Below, one piece after another: positions 1 to 8,434 of a stretch of 64,000 nucleotides of DNA (positions are counted from its first letter, which is position 1; the number at the start of each line of letters is the position of its first letter). The DNA is from Candidatus Nitrotoga sp. M5 (GTDB lineage: Bacteria > Pseudomonadota > Gammaproteobacteria > Burkholderiales > Gallionellaceae). Below the pieces are notes generated by a model. That model was not told the origin of the DNA. It searched no databases and saw only the letters and a program-made list of their open reading frames with translations. The translations under genes were made by a program, and so were the position numbers. The stretch covers positions 22,281-86,280 of the forward strand of contig NZ_CAKMNW010000078.1 of the NCBI RefSeq assembly GCF_927904885.1. Reading direction: 5' to 3'.

Positions 1-639
1 GAAGTAAAGAATTGGCTGACGAGCATAGGCAAAACGCTGGCCCCACAGGGTGCCAAGCTGACACGGCGCAATCTGGATGATTACCGGCGGTTTTATGCGT
101 CTGCTGAACAACTATGGATAGCAAGCGATAAATTACTCGCGCAACACAAGTATCCTGATGCAGCTAAAGGCACCTATACAGAGTGGGCGGTAGGCAGTGG
201 TAAAGATCAGGGTGATAGTATCCATGCCAAAAACGTTCCCACTACGGCCAAGTATCACGTAGACCTCTTCGGCGAGGGTTACTTCAAAGGGGCGATCAAC
301 ATCGGCATGGCCGAACGCACCAGCACCACCGGCATCCACAACTCGCGCGTGCCCAATTTGATTTACCGCAGATTTTCCTCCAAGGACGCCAGGCTGCCGA
401 TCGCCGACCATGCTGCGGATTTGGTCACTTCCGAAAATGGTCCCATTCGAATACAGGGGCTCGCCGAAGAGATTGCCCGCATCATCGCCCCTGGTGGCAC
501 CATCGTGCTTATCAATCCGATAAGTGAAGAGAGTTACCACGACAAAGTCGCCAAAGCGACGGGAGGCACCGTCAAAAAAGTACATACCACCAATGGAGTA
601 GAAACCGTACAAACGACGATTGTCGTTCCAGGACCGTAA
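1..639 (+). CDS. C-terminal part of a protein with a methyltransferase-like end; possible toxin/effector (5' partial)
   Basis: The reading frame is open from base 1 to the stop at 637-639, so about 212 C-terminal residues are visible and the start lies outside the window. The last ~100 residues contain a stretch like the end of a Rossmann-type methyltransferase: 'ADLVTSENGPI', then a helix ('LAEEIARII'), then 'PGGTIVLINP'. This resembles the post-motif region of SAM-dependent methyltransferases and of some toxin domains. The next gene starts 2 bp downstream and encodes a small acidic protein, an arrangement like toxin-immunity pairs. The eCIS-type baseplate operon that begins at 2141 makes an effector role plausible. 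Function is inferred only; the N-terminal domains are not visible. Confidence 0.5.
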   Translation, partial: EVKNWLTSIGKTLAPQGAKLTRRNLDDYRRFYASAEQLWIASDKLLAQHKYPDAAKGTYTEWAVGSGKDQGDSIHAKNVPTTAKYHVDLFGEGYFKGAINIGMAERTSTTGIHNSRVPNLIYRRFSSKDARLPIADHAADLVTSENGPIRIQGLAEEIARIIAPGGTIVLINPISEESYHDKVAKATGGTVKKVHTTNGVETVQTTIVVPGP

Positions 640-641
640 TC

Positions 642-1061
642 ATGACTTTTAAAGTCACCCGTGATCAAGATGGATATCCGAGTATTACTTTAACGGACGA
701 GCCACCCTATTCTCATGCGTTGGGTGTGGCTCCTTCTGCGCGGGAACCCGAGCTCAACAAGGGTAACTGGCTGGTTATGGCCTTCGCCGTCTGGAGCACG
801 CCAGATAACTTAGCCATCCAAACTGCTCTTGATGTGGCCAAACGCTTTGGTGGAAAACTCAATCTTGGACTACGCCCCTTCGATGATTCGGAGGAATTCA
901 GCGCTTGGTGTCCCGATATAGAGGACGATGAGCAAAGTCCGCTATGGGTGTTGCTCCGTGATGGCGAGGTATGTATGAAGCGCAGCGGGATTCTTACAGT
1001 TGATGAACTGGTCGAGTTGATTGGCGATGCCTGTGATCCTATGTCAGCACTGGCAGGATGA
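642..1061 (+). CDS. Small acidic hypothetical protein, immunity-like position
   Basis: A 139-residue protein starting 2 bp after the preceding stop, so the two genes are probably translationally coupled. It has no signal peptide or membrane segment and is rich in Asp/Glu, especially around 'FDDSEEF' and 'DIEDDEQ'. I do not recognise the family. Small size, acidity and position behind a gene with a possible toxin domain fit an immunity protein, but that rests on context only. Confidence 0.6.
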   Translation: MTFKVTRDQDGYPSITLTDEPPYSHALGVAPSAREPELNKGNWLVMAFAVWSTPDNLAIQTALDVAKRFGGKLNLGLRPFDDSEEFSAWCPDIEDDEQSPLWVLLRDGEVCMKRSGILTVDELVELIGDACDPMSALAG

Positions 1062-1231
1062 ATGGAAAGCCTGCATAGGACGGTTTAGCGAAATATAATC
1101 CACCCATGATAACGAACAATACGCAATAGCGCAGGGAGCGATAGATGAGGAAAAGCTTATGTTAACCACGCTGAAAAAAGTAACCAAATAAGAACATCAA
1201 CAGCTAGCCAGGTAGCCACGCAGCCAGGTAG

Positions 1232-1248
1232 GGTGCATTCCATGCACC
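1232..1248. repeat. REP-like palindrome upstream of the RAYT gene
   Basis: A 7-bp-arm palindrome (GGTGCAT, 3-nt loop, ATGCACC) preceded by GTAG, the tetranucleotide typical of REP elements processed by REP-associated tyrosine transposases. A matching palindrome in the opposite orientation lies just after the transposase gene. Confidence 0.7.
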
Positions 1249-1346
1249 AAACAACGGTAATTATGATAAATGATGGAATTGTTACGAACATTAATAAAAA
1301 CAACTGGCTTGGTGTTGATACGTAAAACACACAATACTTTTATCTA

Positions 1347-1907
1347 ATGTCAAATTATCGGAGAGCAAATACCAAAGGCGGCACTTATTTTTTTACCGTG
1401 GTGACTTACAGACGGCAAAGGTTTTTATGTGATGAAAAGGTTCGTAATGCAATACGTGCAGGGATTATGGCTACGCAATCCACACACCCATTCACTATAG
1501 ATGCATGGGTGTTGCTCCCTGATCATCTTCATTGTTTGTGGACACTGCCACTAGATGATGCTGATTTTGGCATCCGTTGGGCGATGATAAAACGATATGT
1601 CACCAAACAATGTGGCCCGGAATTGAAACATGATGGGTGGATGAGCCCATCAAAACACAATAGAAAAGAATCAACCCTATGGCAGCGGCGCTTTTGGGAG
1701 CATCAAATTCGTGACGAAATGGATTACGAAAGACATATGAATTACCTGCACTACAACCCAGTGAAACATGGGATGGTAGAAAAAGTAGTGGCTTGGCCGC
1801 ATTCGACGTTTCATCGGTATGTTCGGCAGGGTGTTTATGAAATGGGTTGGGCGGGTGTAACAAATGTACAAGAATTTGGCAATTTCGGTGAACCAGGAGA
1901 GAAATAA
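1347..1907 (+). CDS. REP-associated tyrosine transposase (RAYT, Y1_Tnp family)
   Basis: A 186-residue protein of the TnpA-REP/IS200-IS605-related single-strand transposase family. The N-terminus 'MSNYRRANTKGGTYFFTVVT' is characteristic of RAYTs. The HUH pair is visible as 'LPDHLHCLWTLP' (His-x-His), and the C-terminal 'YLHYNPVKHG' motif with its preceding region 'WQRRFWEH' matches the family's DNA-binding and tyrosine region. It lies between two REP palindromes (1232-1248 and 1911-1927) in inverted orientation, the classic self-associated arrangement. RAYTs are usually single-copy, vertically retained genes, so it is probably intact. Confidence 0.92.
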   Translation: MSNYRRANTKGGTYFFTVVTYRRQRFLCDEKVRNAIRAGIMATQSTHPFTIDAWVLLPDHLHCLWTLPLDDADFGIRWAMIKRYVTKQCGPELKHDGWMSPSKHNRKESTLWQRRFWEHQIRDEMDYERHMNYLHYNPVKHGMVEKVVAWPHSTFHRYVRQGVYEMGWAGVTNVQEFGNFGEPGEK

Positions 1908-1910
1908 AAT

Positions 1911-1927
1911 GGTGCGTGGAACGCACC
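1911..1927. repeat. REP-like palindrome downstream of the RAYT gene
   Basis: Palindrome GGTGCGT-GGA-ACGCACC immediately after the transposase stop codon. Its reverse complement begins TAGGGTGC, so it is the inverted partner of the 1232-1248 copy. Confidence 0.7.
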
Positions 1928-2140
1928 CTACTAAAGAAAATTGAGAGCTTTGTCAGTTACGAAACTAAATATATAGTCGATGTTCTGTTTGCATTGATTG
2001 GGTTGGTCGCTTTGGGAAATCAATAAGATCTGACTTGATTGACAAATACTGTAATTGAAATCAGGGAAAGCTTGTAATGACGATGGCTAAAAAACAATCA
2101 ACCAACCACATGCTGAATTAACCAACAGGTACCCAATACA

Positions 2141-2797
2141 ATGAGCGGCTATTCAAATTCCCCAAAAGTTCTCAAAGGCGGCATTGTGCTAATCGATGCC
2201 GAATCGGGTCGGGTGCTGCGCATTATTTCGCTGCAGTACAACCCGGAAAAATTGACGCGCACTTTGCAAGTGCAGGGTGCCGGCGGCGAGGGTGGAAACC
2301 GCTCAGAAGCCATGCGCTTCAAAGGCCCAGCGGTTGAGACTTTCAAGCTTGAGGCGGATATCGACGCGGCGGATCAACTGGAGTTTCCAGATCAGCATCG
2401 TTCCGTGGTGGAAAACGGCATCCAACCACAAGTATCTGTGCTGGAATCGCTGGTCAACCCGACCAGCGGTCAGCTTCTCGATCTCAATGCAATGTCACAG
2501 TCCGGTATGCTTGAAATCGCGCCGATGGAGGCGCCACTGGCCCTTTTTGTGTGGGGGAAAAATCGAATTGTGCCGGTACGAATTACGGATTTCAGTGTTA
2601 CTGAGGAAGCCTTCGACCCGTTCTTGAATCCAATTGTCGCCAAGGTAAATATTGGTCTCAGGGTGCTGAACGTAGACGATCTCGGCTTCGCTCACAAGGG
2701 CGGCAGTTTGTTCATGAGCTATTTGCAAAACAAAGAACGGCTTGCGACTAAAGTCCAGGCAGGAACTTTCTCTACGCTAGGAATAGGAGGTATTTGA
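2141..2797 (+). CDS. Contractile injection system tube/hub-type protein (CIS tube family)
   Basis: A 218-residue protein matching the CIS tube N-terminal domain family found in eCIS and some phage-tail-like clusters. The typical beta-rich start 'IVLIDAESGRVLRIISLQYNP' is followed by a region around 'PAVETFKLEADIDAAD' that resembles tube-fold proteins. It probably bridges the inner tube and the spike hub. It is the first gene of a compact plus-strand operon; the next start (ATG at 2797) overlaps its stop codon in an ATGA junction. The upstream 230 bp (1908-2140) contain no gene I recognise and may hold the operon promoter. Confidence 0.82.
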   Translation: MSGYSNSPKVLKGGIVLIDAESGRVLRIISLQYNPEKLTRTLQVQGAGGEGGNRSEAMRFKGPAVETFKLEADIDAADQLEFPDQHRSVVENGIQPQVSVLESLVNPTSGQLLDLNAMSQSGMLEIAPMEAPLALFVWGKNRIVPVRITDFSVTEEAFDPFLNPIVAKVNIGLRVLNVDDLGFAHKGGSLFMSYLQNKERLATKVQAGTFSTLGIGGI

Positions 2798-3162
2798 TGA
2801 TAGATCCGATCCAGGCTTTCATGCAGGCGAACTCGCTCGTCACCCCCCTGTTTCCGCCGGAAAGCCGCTATCACGGCATCGCGGCGGTGCAATCCACTCA
2901 ACCTGACGGCACAGTCGTCGCCTATTTGAAACGCCGTTTCTTGCCGCCACCCGAGAATTTCTCACAATTGCAGGAGCACATGGTCACTGCGGGCGACCGG
3001 CTGGACAATCTTGCCGCGAATTATATTGGCGATCCATCGCAGTACTGGCGCATCTGCGATGCCAATGGCGCCATACGTCCGAACGAATTGACGGAGACGG
3101 CGGGCAAGCGCCTACGCATCACCTTGCCAGAAGGCGTTCAGGGAGTAAGCGATGCTGGCTAA
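2797..3162 (+). CDS. LysM-like tail hub protein
   Basis: A 121-residue protein. The start is ATG 2797, preceded by a strong AGGAGG at 2785-2790; a TTG three bases earlier is less likely. The C-terminal half ('TAGDRLDNLAANYIGDPSQY' onward, then 'ANGAIRPNEL') is the gpX/gp53/LysM-like pattern found in tail and eCIS hub proteins, which stabilises the hub. It overlaps the next gene by 11 bp, showing translational coupling. Family membership is well supported by pattern and gene order. Confidence 0.82.
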   Translation: MIDPIQAFMQANSLVTPLFPPESRYHGIAAVQSTQPDGTVVAYLKRRFLPPPENFSQLQEHMVTAGDRLDNLAANYIGDPSQYWRICDANGAIRPNELTETAGKRLRITLPEGVQGVSDAG

Positions 3163-4294
3163 GGGGATACATCTCACGCTGATGATCGGCCCCATCGTGC
3201 CGGTGCCGGTACCACAAATGGTAATGAATGCGCTCGACAGCGTGCAGGTCACAACTGCGGCAGGTTCGGCGAGCGGCTTTCAGATGAGCTTACAGTTCAG
3301 CAGCAAGTCGGAGCTGAACACGTTTTTTATTATCGCCGGTGCAATGAACAGCGGCCCTGCCACACCGCCGCTGCGCGTCATGCTGACCATTACCCTCAAT
3401 GGTACTCCTCAGCCGCTATTTGACGGGGTGATGACGAATGTAGAAGTACAGGCGGGAAGCAATGGCTCTCCGGGCACAGTGACCGTCACTGGGGAGGATC
3501 TTACCAAGGTCATGAACATGCTCGATTTCAGCGGCCTACCTTATCCTGCAATGCCAATTGAGGCGCGCGTGGCGCTGATTTGCGCCAAATATGCAGCCTT
3601 TGGTCTGATTCCGCTGGTTATTCCGGTATTGTTTCCCGATATTCCCATCCCGGTGGACAAGATTCCCGCCCAAAGGGGCACCGACCTTCAATACATCCAG
3701 CAGCTCGCTGAAGAGGTCGGCTACATTTTTTATATCGAGCCTGGACCGGTAGCGGGTACCAACATCGCCTATTTCGGACCTGAGATCAAAGTGGGCGTAC
3801 CGCAACCAGCACTCAATGTGGACATGGATGCGTTAACCAACGTCGAAAACATGAGTTTCTCGTTCGATCCAACGAAAGGCGTGCTGCCGGTCGTGTTCAT
3901 CCAGAACCAACTCACGCGCGCTCCTATTCCCATTCCCATCCCTGACATTAACCCACTTCAACCCCCTCTGGGATTGCTTTCCACACCGATCAGCAATCTC
4001 AAGATACTGAAAGACACCGCAAAGATGAACCCGATGCAGGCGATTTCAAAAGGGCTCAATGAAGCAAAGAAGTCTCAGGATTCAGTCAGTGCCAATGGCA
4101 GCATTAATGTGCTGCGCTATGGTCGACCACTGAAAGCCAGGCAACTGGTCGGCGTGCGCGGCGCAGGTAACGCCTACGACGGCCTTTATTTTGTAAACAG
4201 TGTCACCAGCACTCTCAAGCGCGGCGAGTTCAAACAAAGTTTCAACCTGACGCGCAACGGTCTGGTTTCAATCACACCGAGGGTTCCAGTATGA
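3152..4294 (+). CDS. gp27/VgrG-N-like baseplate hub protein (late control D family)
   Basis: A 380-residue protein like the N-terminal (gp27-like) half of VgrG and phage late control protein D, forming the trimeric hub on which the spike sits. Supporting features are the jelly-roll-like start ('VTTAAGSASGFQMSLQFSSK'), 'GVMTNVEVQAG', 'RGTDLQYIQQLAEEVGYIFY' near residues 170-192 (a hallmark of the family), and a C-terminal 'GRPLKARQLVGVRG' segment. In T6SS and many eCIS the gp27 and gp5 parts are fused; here the gp5-like part is the separate next gene, overlapping by 4 bp (ATGA). Confidence 0.82.
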   Translation: MLAKGIHLTLMIGPIVPVPVPQMVMNALDSVQVTTAAGSASGFQMSLQFSSKSELNTFFIIAGAMNSGPATPPLRVMLTITLNGTPQPLFDGVMTNVEVQAGSNGSPGTVTVTGEDLTKVMNMLDFSGLPYPAMPIEARVALICAKYAAFGLIPLVIPVLFPDIPIPVDKIPAQRGTDLQYIQQLAEEVGYIFYIEPGPVAGTNIAYFGPEIKVGVPQPALNVDMDALTNVENMSFSFDPTKGVLPVVFIQNQLTRAPIPIPIPDINPLQPPLGLLSTPISNLKILKDTAKMNPMQAISKGLNEAKKSQDSVSANGSINVLRYGRPLKARQLVGVRGAGNAYDGLYFVNSVTSTLKRGEFKQSFNLTRNGLVSITPRVPV

Positions 4295-4806
4295 GCGACA
4301 GCGGCAATTTTTATGGCAAGTACCGCGGCATGGTACTCAATAATGTAGACCCTATGCAGCTGGGTCGGCTGCAGGTACAAGTTCCCGATGTTGCGGGTCT
4401 GGTTCCCGCAACTTGGGCAATGCCCTGTGTGCCACTGGCCGGGATCAATATGGGCATGTTTGCGTTGCCTATGATCGGCAGCGGCGTGTGGGTAGAATTC
4501 GAGCAAGGCAATCCGGATTATCCGATATGGGTCGGCTGCTTTTGGGGCAGCGCTGCAGAGCTGCCGGTGCTGTCACACACGGTGCCGCCCGCAGTGCCTG
4601 GCATCACACTGCAGACCCCACTCAAGAATGGTCTGATTATCAGCGACGTACCCGGTCCAACCGGTGGCATACAATTGCAGACCACCACCGGTGCCATGAT
4701 TTCGGTAACCGACGTCGGCATCATGATCTCCAACGGCAAGGGAGCAGTAATCAATCTCACCGGGCCAACGGTGGACATCAATCTCGGCGCACTCACGGTG
4801 ATATAA
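4291..4806 (+). CDS. gp5/baseplate V-like spike protein with OB-fold
   Basis: A 171-residue protein. The N-terminal ~85 residues are a gp5 OB-fold domain ('GKYRGMVLNNVDPMQLGRLQ', 'WAMPCVPLAG', 'GSGVWVEFEQGNPDYPIWVG'), as in phage baseplate assembly protein V. The C-terminal ~60 residues are short beta repeats ('GGIQLQTTTGAMISVTDVGI') that would form a small trimeric beta-helix spike. It probably carries the PAAR-like tip encoded next and pairs with the gp27-like protein encoded before it. Confidence 0.86.
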   Translation: MSDSGNFYGKYRGMVLNNVDPMQLGRLQVQVPDVAGLVPATWAMPCVPLAGINMGMFALPMIGSGVWVEFEQGNPDYPIWVGCFWGSAAELPVLSHTVPPAVPGITLQTPLKNGLIISDVPGPTGGIQLQTTTGAMISVTDVGIMISNGKGAVINLTGPTVDINLGALTVI

Positions 4807-4819
4807 GGAAAACGACACC

Positions 4820-5137
4820 ATGCCCACACCCGTCCTTCATCTTGGCGCCACGGTAACCTGCATGCACGCAGGGCCAGCGACACCGCTCACACCATTTCCG
4901 CGCGTGCTGCTAAGCGGCCAGCCGGTGACCACACTGGCTACGCCCTATGCGATTACCGGATGTGCTCTCACCGGCACGCCCAACCCGCCATGCGTCACTG
5001 CGCAGTGGATGGTAGGCGCAGTACGGGTGCTGGCTGGCGGGGCGCCAGTGTTGATACAAACGGGGCAGGCGGTGTGCGTACCTACTGGTACCGGCCTGTT
5101 GCCGCTAGTCGTTCAATCCAGGGTACTCGCGACATGA
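4820..5137 (+). CDS. PAAR-like spike tip protein
   Basis: A 105-residue protein starting 'MPTPVLHLGATVTCMHAG', with Gly/Pro-rich turns and the His and Cys residues typical of PAAR-like zinc-binding tips (His7, Cys14, His16 and later cysteines). PAAR tips sharpen the spike and can carry effectors. It is next to the gp5-like gene, as expected. The stop codon at 5135-5137 is five bases before a repeat element (5142-5314) that separates it from the gp25 gene. Confidence 0.8.
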   Translation: MPTPVLHLGATVTCMHAGPATPLTPFPRVLLSGQPVTTLATPYAITGCALTGTPNPPCVTAQWMVGAVRVLAGGAPVLIQTGQAVCVPTGTGLLPLVVQSRVLAT

Positions 5138-5141
5138 ACGT

Positions 5142-5314
5142 ACCTCTAAAAATTCATGCTGCATCCCAATTACTGCATTGTAGTAACGGGGTATACAGGC
5201 AAGTCGCGAAGCGAATGCACGAAAAAAATTTCTTACTTACATATCACTCAATATGCGTCGCTGAAAAAAATTTCTGCGCCTTGTATTTGGGCGAACTCTG
5301 AATTTTTTAGAGGT
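5142..5314. repeat. MITE-like element (CCTCTAAAAAT family), copy A, inside the injection-system operon
   Basis: A 173-bp gene-free segment bounded by ACCTCTAAAAATTC and its inverted match GAATTTTTTAGAGGT. The same ends and similar inner blocks (for example TTACATATCA) recur at 20145-20325, 51023-51168, 54785-54924 and 60583-60758. It separates the PAAR and gp25 genes, whose neighbours elsewhere in the operon touch or overlap. The right end contributes AGAGGT just before the gp25 ATG at 5319. Confidence 0.8.
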
Positions 5315-5318
5315 ATTT

Positions 5319-5687
5319 ATGCGCCAGATCGACTATCCATTCCAATTCGACGGCCGTGGCCACACCGCGCAATCGGACGAGACCGGCGCCATTCGCGATC
5401 TCATCGAACAGGTGTTACTCACTGCGCCGGGCGAACGCGTAATGCGCCCCTCCTTTGGTTGCGGCGTGATGCAATTGGTGTTCGCCGCCGCCAGCCCTGA
5501 AGTGGCGGCGACCACACAGTTTCTGATTCAAGGCGCTTTGCAGCAATGGCTGAGCGATGTCATTACCGTTGACACCGTCGACGTTCAGGCGCAGGACGGA
5601 GCATTGCTCATCACCGTGCAATATGTAGAGCGCCGCACGCAAACTCGCGGCATGGCGCAAATCAACGTGCCGGGAGGCGGATCATGA
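5319..5687 (+). CDS. gp25/W-like baseplate wedge protein
   Basis: A 122-residue GPW/gp25 family protein. The motifs 'IRDLIEQVLLTAPGERVMRP' followed by 'FGCGVMQLVF' are diagnostic; the family includes T4 gp25, T6SS TssE and eCIS Afp9 and nucleates sheath assembly at the baseplate. The start is ATG 5319, and its likely ribosome-binding sequence (AGAGGT) lies in the end of the inserted repeat. The stop overlaps the start of the next gene by 4 bp. Confidence 0.92.
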   Translation: MRQIDYPFQFDGRGHTAQSDETGAIRDLIEQVLLTAPGERVMRPSFGCGVMQLVFAAASPEVAATTQFLIQGALQQWLSDVITVDTVDVQAQDGALLITVQYVERRTQTRGMAQINVPGGGS

Positions 5688-8434
5688 AATACTACTGCTG
5701 CGACCAGCGCCGCCGCGAAGTAGTGAAGTTAAACGGCACCCTCAACGGCTTGGAATATCTGGAGGTGCATGATAGCGGTATACCCGGCGACCCTACACGC
5801 CAGCTCACACTGTTCCTGAAGTTTCTGCGTGAAGTGCCGGCCTCTCTAGACAAAAACAATTTTTACATCGACGGTGGCGAACGCATCAAAAGCGTGGACA
5901 TCGCGTGGGTTGCGATCGCCAATGCACTGCCGGCCAGCGAGCCGCCCAGCTTAGTAGACGGACTCATGCCTCTCGACAAATTCATGGTGATCCGCACCAA
6001 GATTTACGGTGATTTTTCGTTGTATACGCTACGCCTTCTGAGCGGTATCGGTAGCGATACGCCGCCGGCTGGTTTCGATCCTCGCCTGAGCGAAATCCCG
6101 TTTTCATTCAAGGTGCAGTGCGAATCGGATTTTGATTGCGCCAGCGTTACCACATGCCCCACTCCACCGGTGACGAACCCGCGCCTCGATTACCTCGCCA
6201 AGGATTACGCCAGCTTCCGCCGGCTGATGCTGGATCGCATGAGCGTGCTCATGCCGGACTGGAACAGCCGCAACGCCGCCGATATCGGCGTGACCTTGGT
6301 GGAAATTCTGGCCTATGTGGGCGATCAACTTTCCTATCAACAAGACGCCGTGGCCACCGAAGCTTATCTCGCTACTGCGCGCAAGCGCATTTCACTACGC
6401 CGCCATGCGCGGCTGGTGGATTATAGGGTGCACGAGGGCTGCAATGCCCGCGTATGGGTGCAACTATTCGCCAATGAAGATGGTGTTAATATTCCACGCG
6501 GCACACCGTTGCTCACGCGCGTACCCAATACGCCCGAACGCATTCCCCCATCCGGCGACCAACTGCGCGATGCTTTGACAAACGGTGCGCTGGTATTCGA
6601 AACGGTGGAAGATACCCCGCTCTATCTGAATCACGAACGCATCAGTTTCTATTCCTGGGGCGAGCGCGAATGCTGTCTGCCTAAGGGCTCGACACGCGCG
6701 ACACTCAACGGACACTATCCCAATCTTAAGGCGGGTGACGTGCTGGTATTCGCAGAAGAGCTTGGACCTCGAACTGGACATGCTGCAGATGCAGACCGCG
6801 CACATCGCTGGGCGGTGCGTCTAGCCGACGTGCGTTTGGATAGCGACCTCAGTGGGGGTTTATTTCTGCCAGTACCCAATAATAATCCGCTGGATGTCAC
6901 AGAAATTCGTTGGGTTGAACAGGACGCGCTACCATTTCCATTATGCCTGTCTACCATTTCTGATCTGGATCACGGCGCAACTTATCTCGGTGAAGTGAGT
7001 GCGGCCTACGGCAACATTGTGCTAGCTGACCATGGCCGCACCCTGACTGGCGAAGATTTGGGCGCTGTGTCCGATTCGCAACTTATCCTTACATCCAAAA
7101 ATGACGTCTTGAATTGCAAACGTCCGCCCTTACAGGCCGTGGCACCTCGTTTCCGACCGCGACTTGCAGAGCGTCCACTCACACATGCATTGCCGCTCAC
7201 AGCCGCTCTGCTGTTCAGCTTTACCGCGACAGCAGCCATCGTCACCGCGTTGCAAACACGCAGCTTTACACCTGCGCTGCACGATGCCTTGCAGGCGCAG
7301 GGCGTTTTGCTGCAAGCGGGGACAGTGAAAGTGCAAGGTGGAGATGGAATGTGGTCGTTATCTGACGGAATAAGCGCCTATCGCTTGCGGCTGGATAGCG
7401 GCCAAGTGCAGGTATCGCCGCTGGCCGAAGCCGCCACATTGATCACCGCCGTTGAACCACAGCGTGCCCGCCCCGCCATCACTCTCTCCAGTACTTTCCA
7501 GGGCACGCCAGACACTTGGTTGCCACTCCCCGATTTGCTCGCCAGCAATGCCGAGGCGAGCAAATTCGTGGTGGAAAGTGAACACGACGGCAGCGCTTTA
7601 CTGCGTTTTGGCGACGATTATCATGGCAAGCGCCCCGACGTCAGCACCACATTTAACGCAAGCTATCGCATCGGCAATGGCGTGGCCGGTAATATCGGTC
7701 TGGAATCCATCGCACACATCGTCAGCAACGATGCTCGGTTGTTGCGCGCATCAAATCCACTACCGGCGCAAGGCGGCAGCGACCCTGAAAAAGCCGAGGA
7801 CATCAGGCGCGATGCGCCGGAAGCTTTTCGTACCCAGGAGCGTGCAGTCACCCCAGCAGATTATGCCGAAGTTACCGAACGCCACCCCAGCGTGCAACGC
7901 GCCGCCGCCACATTCCGCTGGACCGGCAGTTGGTATACGGTGTTTCTTACCGTAGATCGCAAGGGCGGCGGCGAGGTGGATGCAGTCTATGAGCAAACCA
8001 TCCGCGAACACGTCGAGCGCTATCGCATGGCCGGGTATGATCTAGAGGTGAATGGCCCAACTTATATTCCCCTGTTACTGGACATGAAAGTATGCGTCAA
8101 GCCTGATTATTTCCGCGCCGATGTACGCGTTGCGCTTATGCGCGTATTCAGCCGCGGCTGGCTGACCGACGGCACGCCTGCTCTGTTCCATCCCGACAAT
8201 TTCAGCTTCGGCCAGGCGGTTTATCTCAGCACGCTGTATGAAGCAGCACAGTCAGTTCAAGGCGTAGACTCAGTGGTGATCAACACCTTCCAGCGTCTAC
8301 GTGCACCGCCTGATCCCAAGCCCATGGATGACGGTGTGCTGACAGTCGGACGCTTGGAGATCGCACGGCTGGACAACGATCCCAACTTCCCCGAACGGGG
8401 TGTGTTGAAGCTCTCAATAGGAGGCGGCAAATGA
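5684..8434 (+). CDS. Large baseplate assembly protein, J/gp6-like (eCIS Afp11-type)
   Basis: A 916-residue baseplate wedge protein. Residues ~160-270 carry the conserved block 'RLDYLAKDYASFRRLMLDRM', 'DIGVTLVEILAYVGDQLSYQ' and 'RRHARLVDYR' of putative baseplate assembly proteins. Residues ~640-770 carry the baseplate J region ('GNGVAGNIG', 'NPLPAQGGSDPE', 'RAVTPADYAEVTERHPSVQR'). An N-terminal ~150-residue extension precedes these. It is translationally coupled to both neighbours by 4-bp overlaps, implying fixed stoichiometry with gp25 and the second J-type protein. Confidence 0.88.
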   Translation: MKYYCCDQRRREVVKLNGTLNGLEYLEVHDSGIPGDPTRQLTLFLKFLREVPASLDKNNFYIDGGERIKSVDIAWVAIANALPASEPPSLVDGLMPLDKFMVIRTKIYGDFSLYTLRLLSGIGSDTPPAGFDPRLSEIPFSFKVQCESDFDCASVTTCPTPPVTNPRLDYLAKDYASFRRLMLDRMSVLMPDWNSRNAADIGVTLVEILAYVGDQLSYQQDAVATEAYLATARKRISLRRHARLVDYRVHEGCNARVWVQLFANEDGVNIPRGTPLLTRVPNTPERIPPSGDQLRDALTNGALVFETVEDTPLYLNHERISFYSWGERECCLPKGSTRATLNGHYPNLKAGDVLVFAEELGPRTGHAADADRAHRWAVRLADVRLDSDLSGGLFLPVPNNNPLDVTEIRWVEQDALPFPLCLSTISDLDHGATYLGEVSAAYGNIVLADHGRTLTGEDLGAVSDSQLILTSKNDVLNCKRPPLQAVAPRFRPRLAERPLTHALPLTAALLFSFTATAAIVTALQTRSFTPALHDALQAQGVLLQAGTVKVQGGDGMWSLSDGISAYRLRLDSGQVQVSPLAEAATLITAVEPQRARPAITLSSTFQGTPDTWLPLPDLLASNAEASKFVVESEHDGSALLRFGDDYHGKRPDVSTTFNASYRIGNGVAGNIGLESIAHIVSNDARLLRASNPLPAQGGSDPEKAEDIRRDAPEAFRTQERAVTPADYAEVTERHPSVQRAAATFRWTGSWYTVFLTVDRKGGGEVDAVYEQTIREHVERYRMAGYDLEVNGPTYIPLLLDMKVCVKPDYFRADVRVALMRVFSRGWLTDGTPALFHPDNFSFGQAVYLSTLYEAAQSVQGVDSVVINTFQRLRAPPDPKPMDDGVLTVGRLEIARLDNDPNFPERGVLKLSIGGGK

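Noticed and set aside
133..612. 159-residue minus-strand frame
   Set aside because: It is antisense to the open frame 1-639, which continues from the window edge and has a protein-like composition; the minus frame resembles nothing.
5156..5500. Plus-strand frames across the repeat between the PAAR and gp25 genes
   Set aside because: They run through the repeat element and then out of frame through gp25; no family resemblance.
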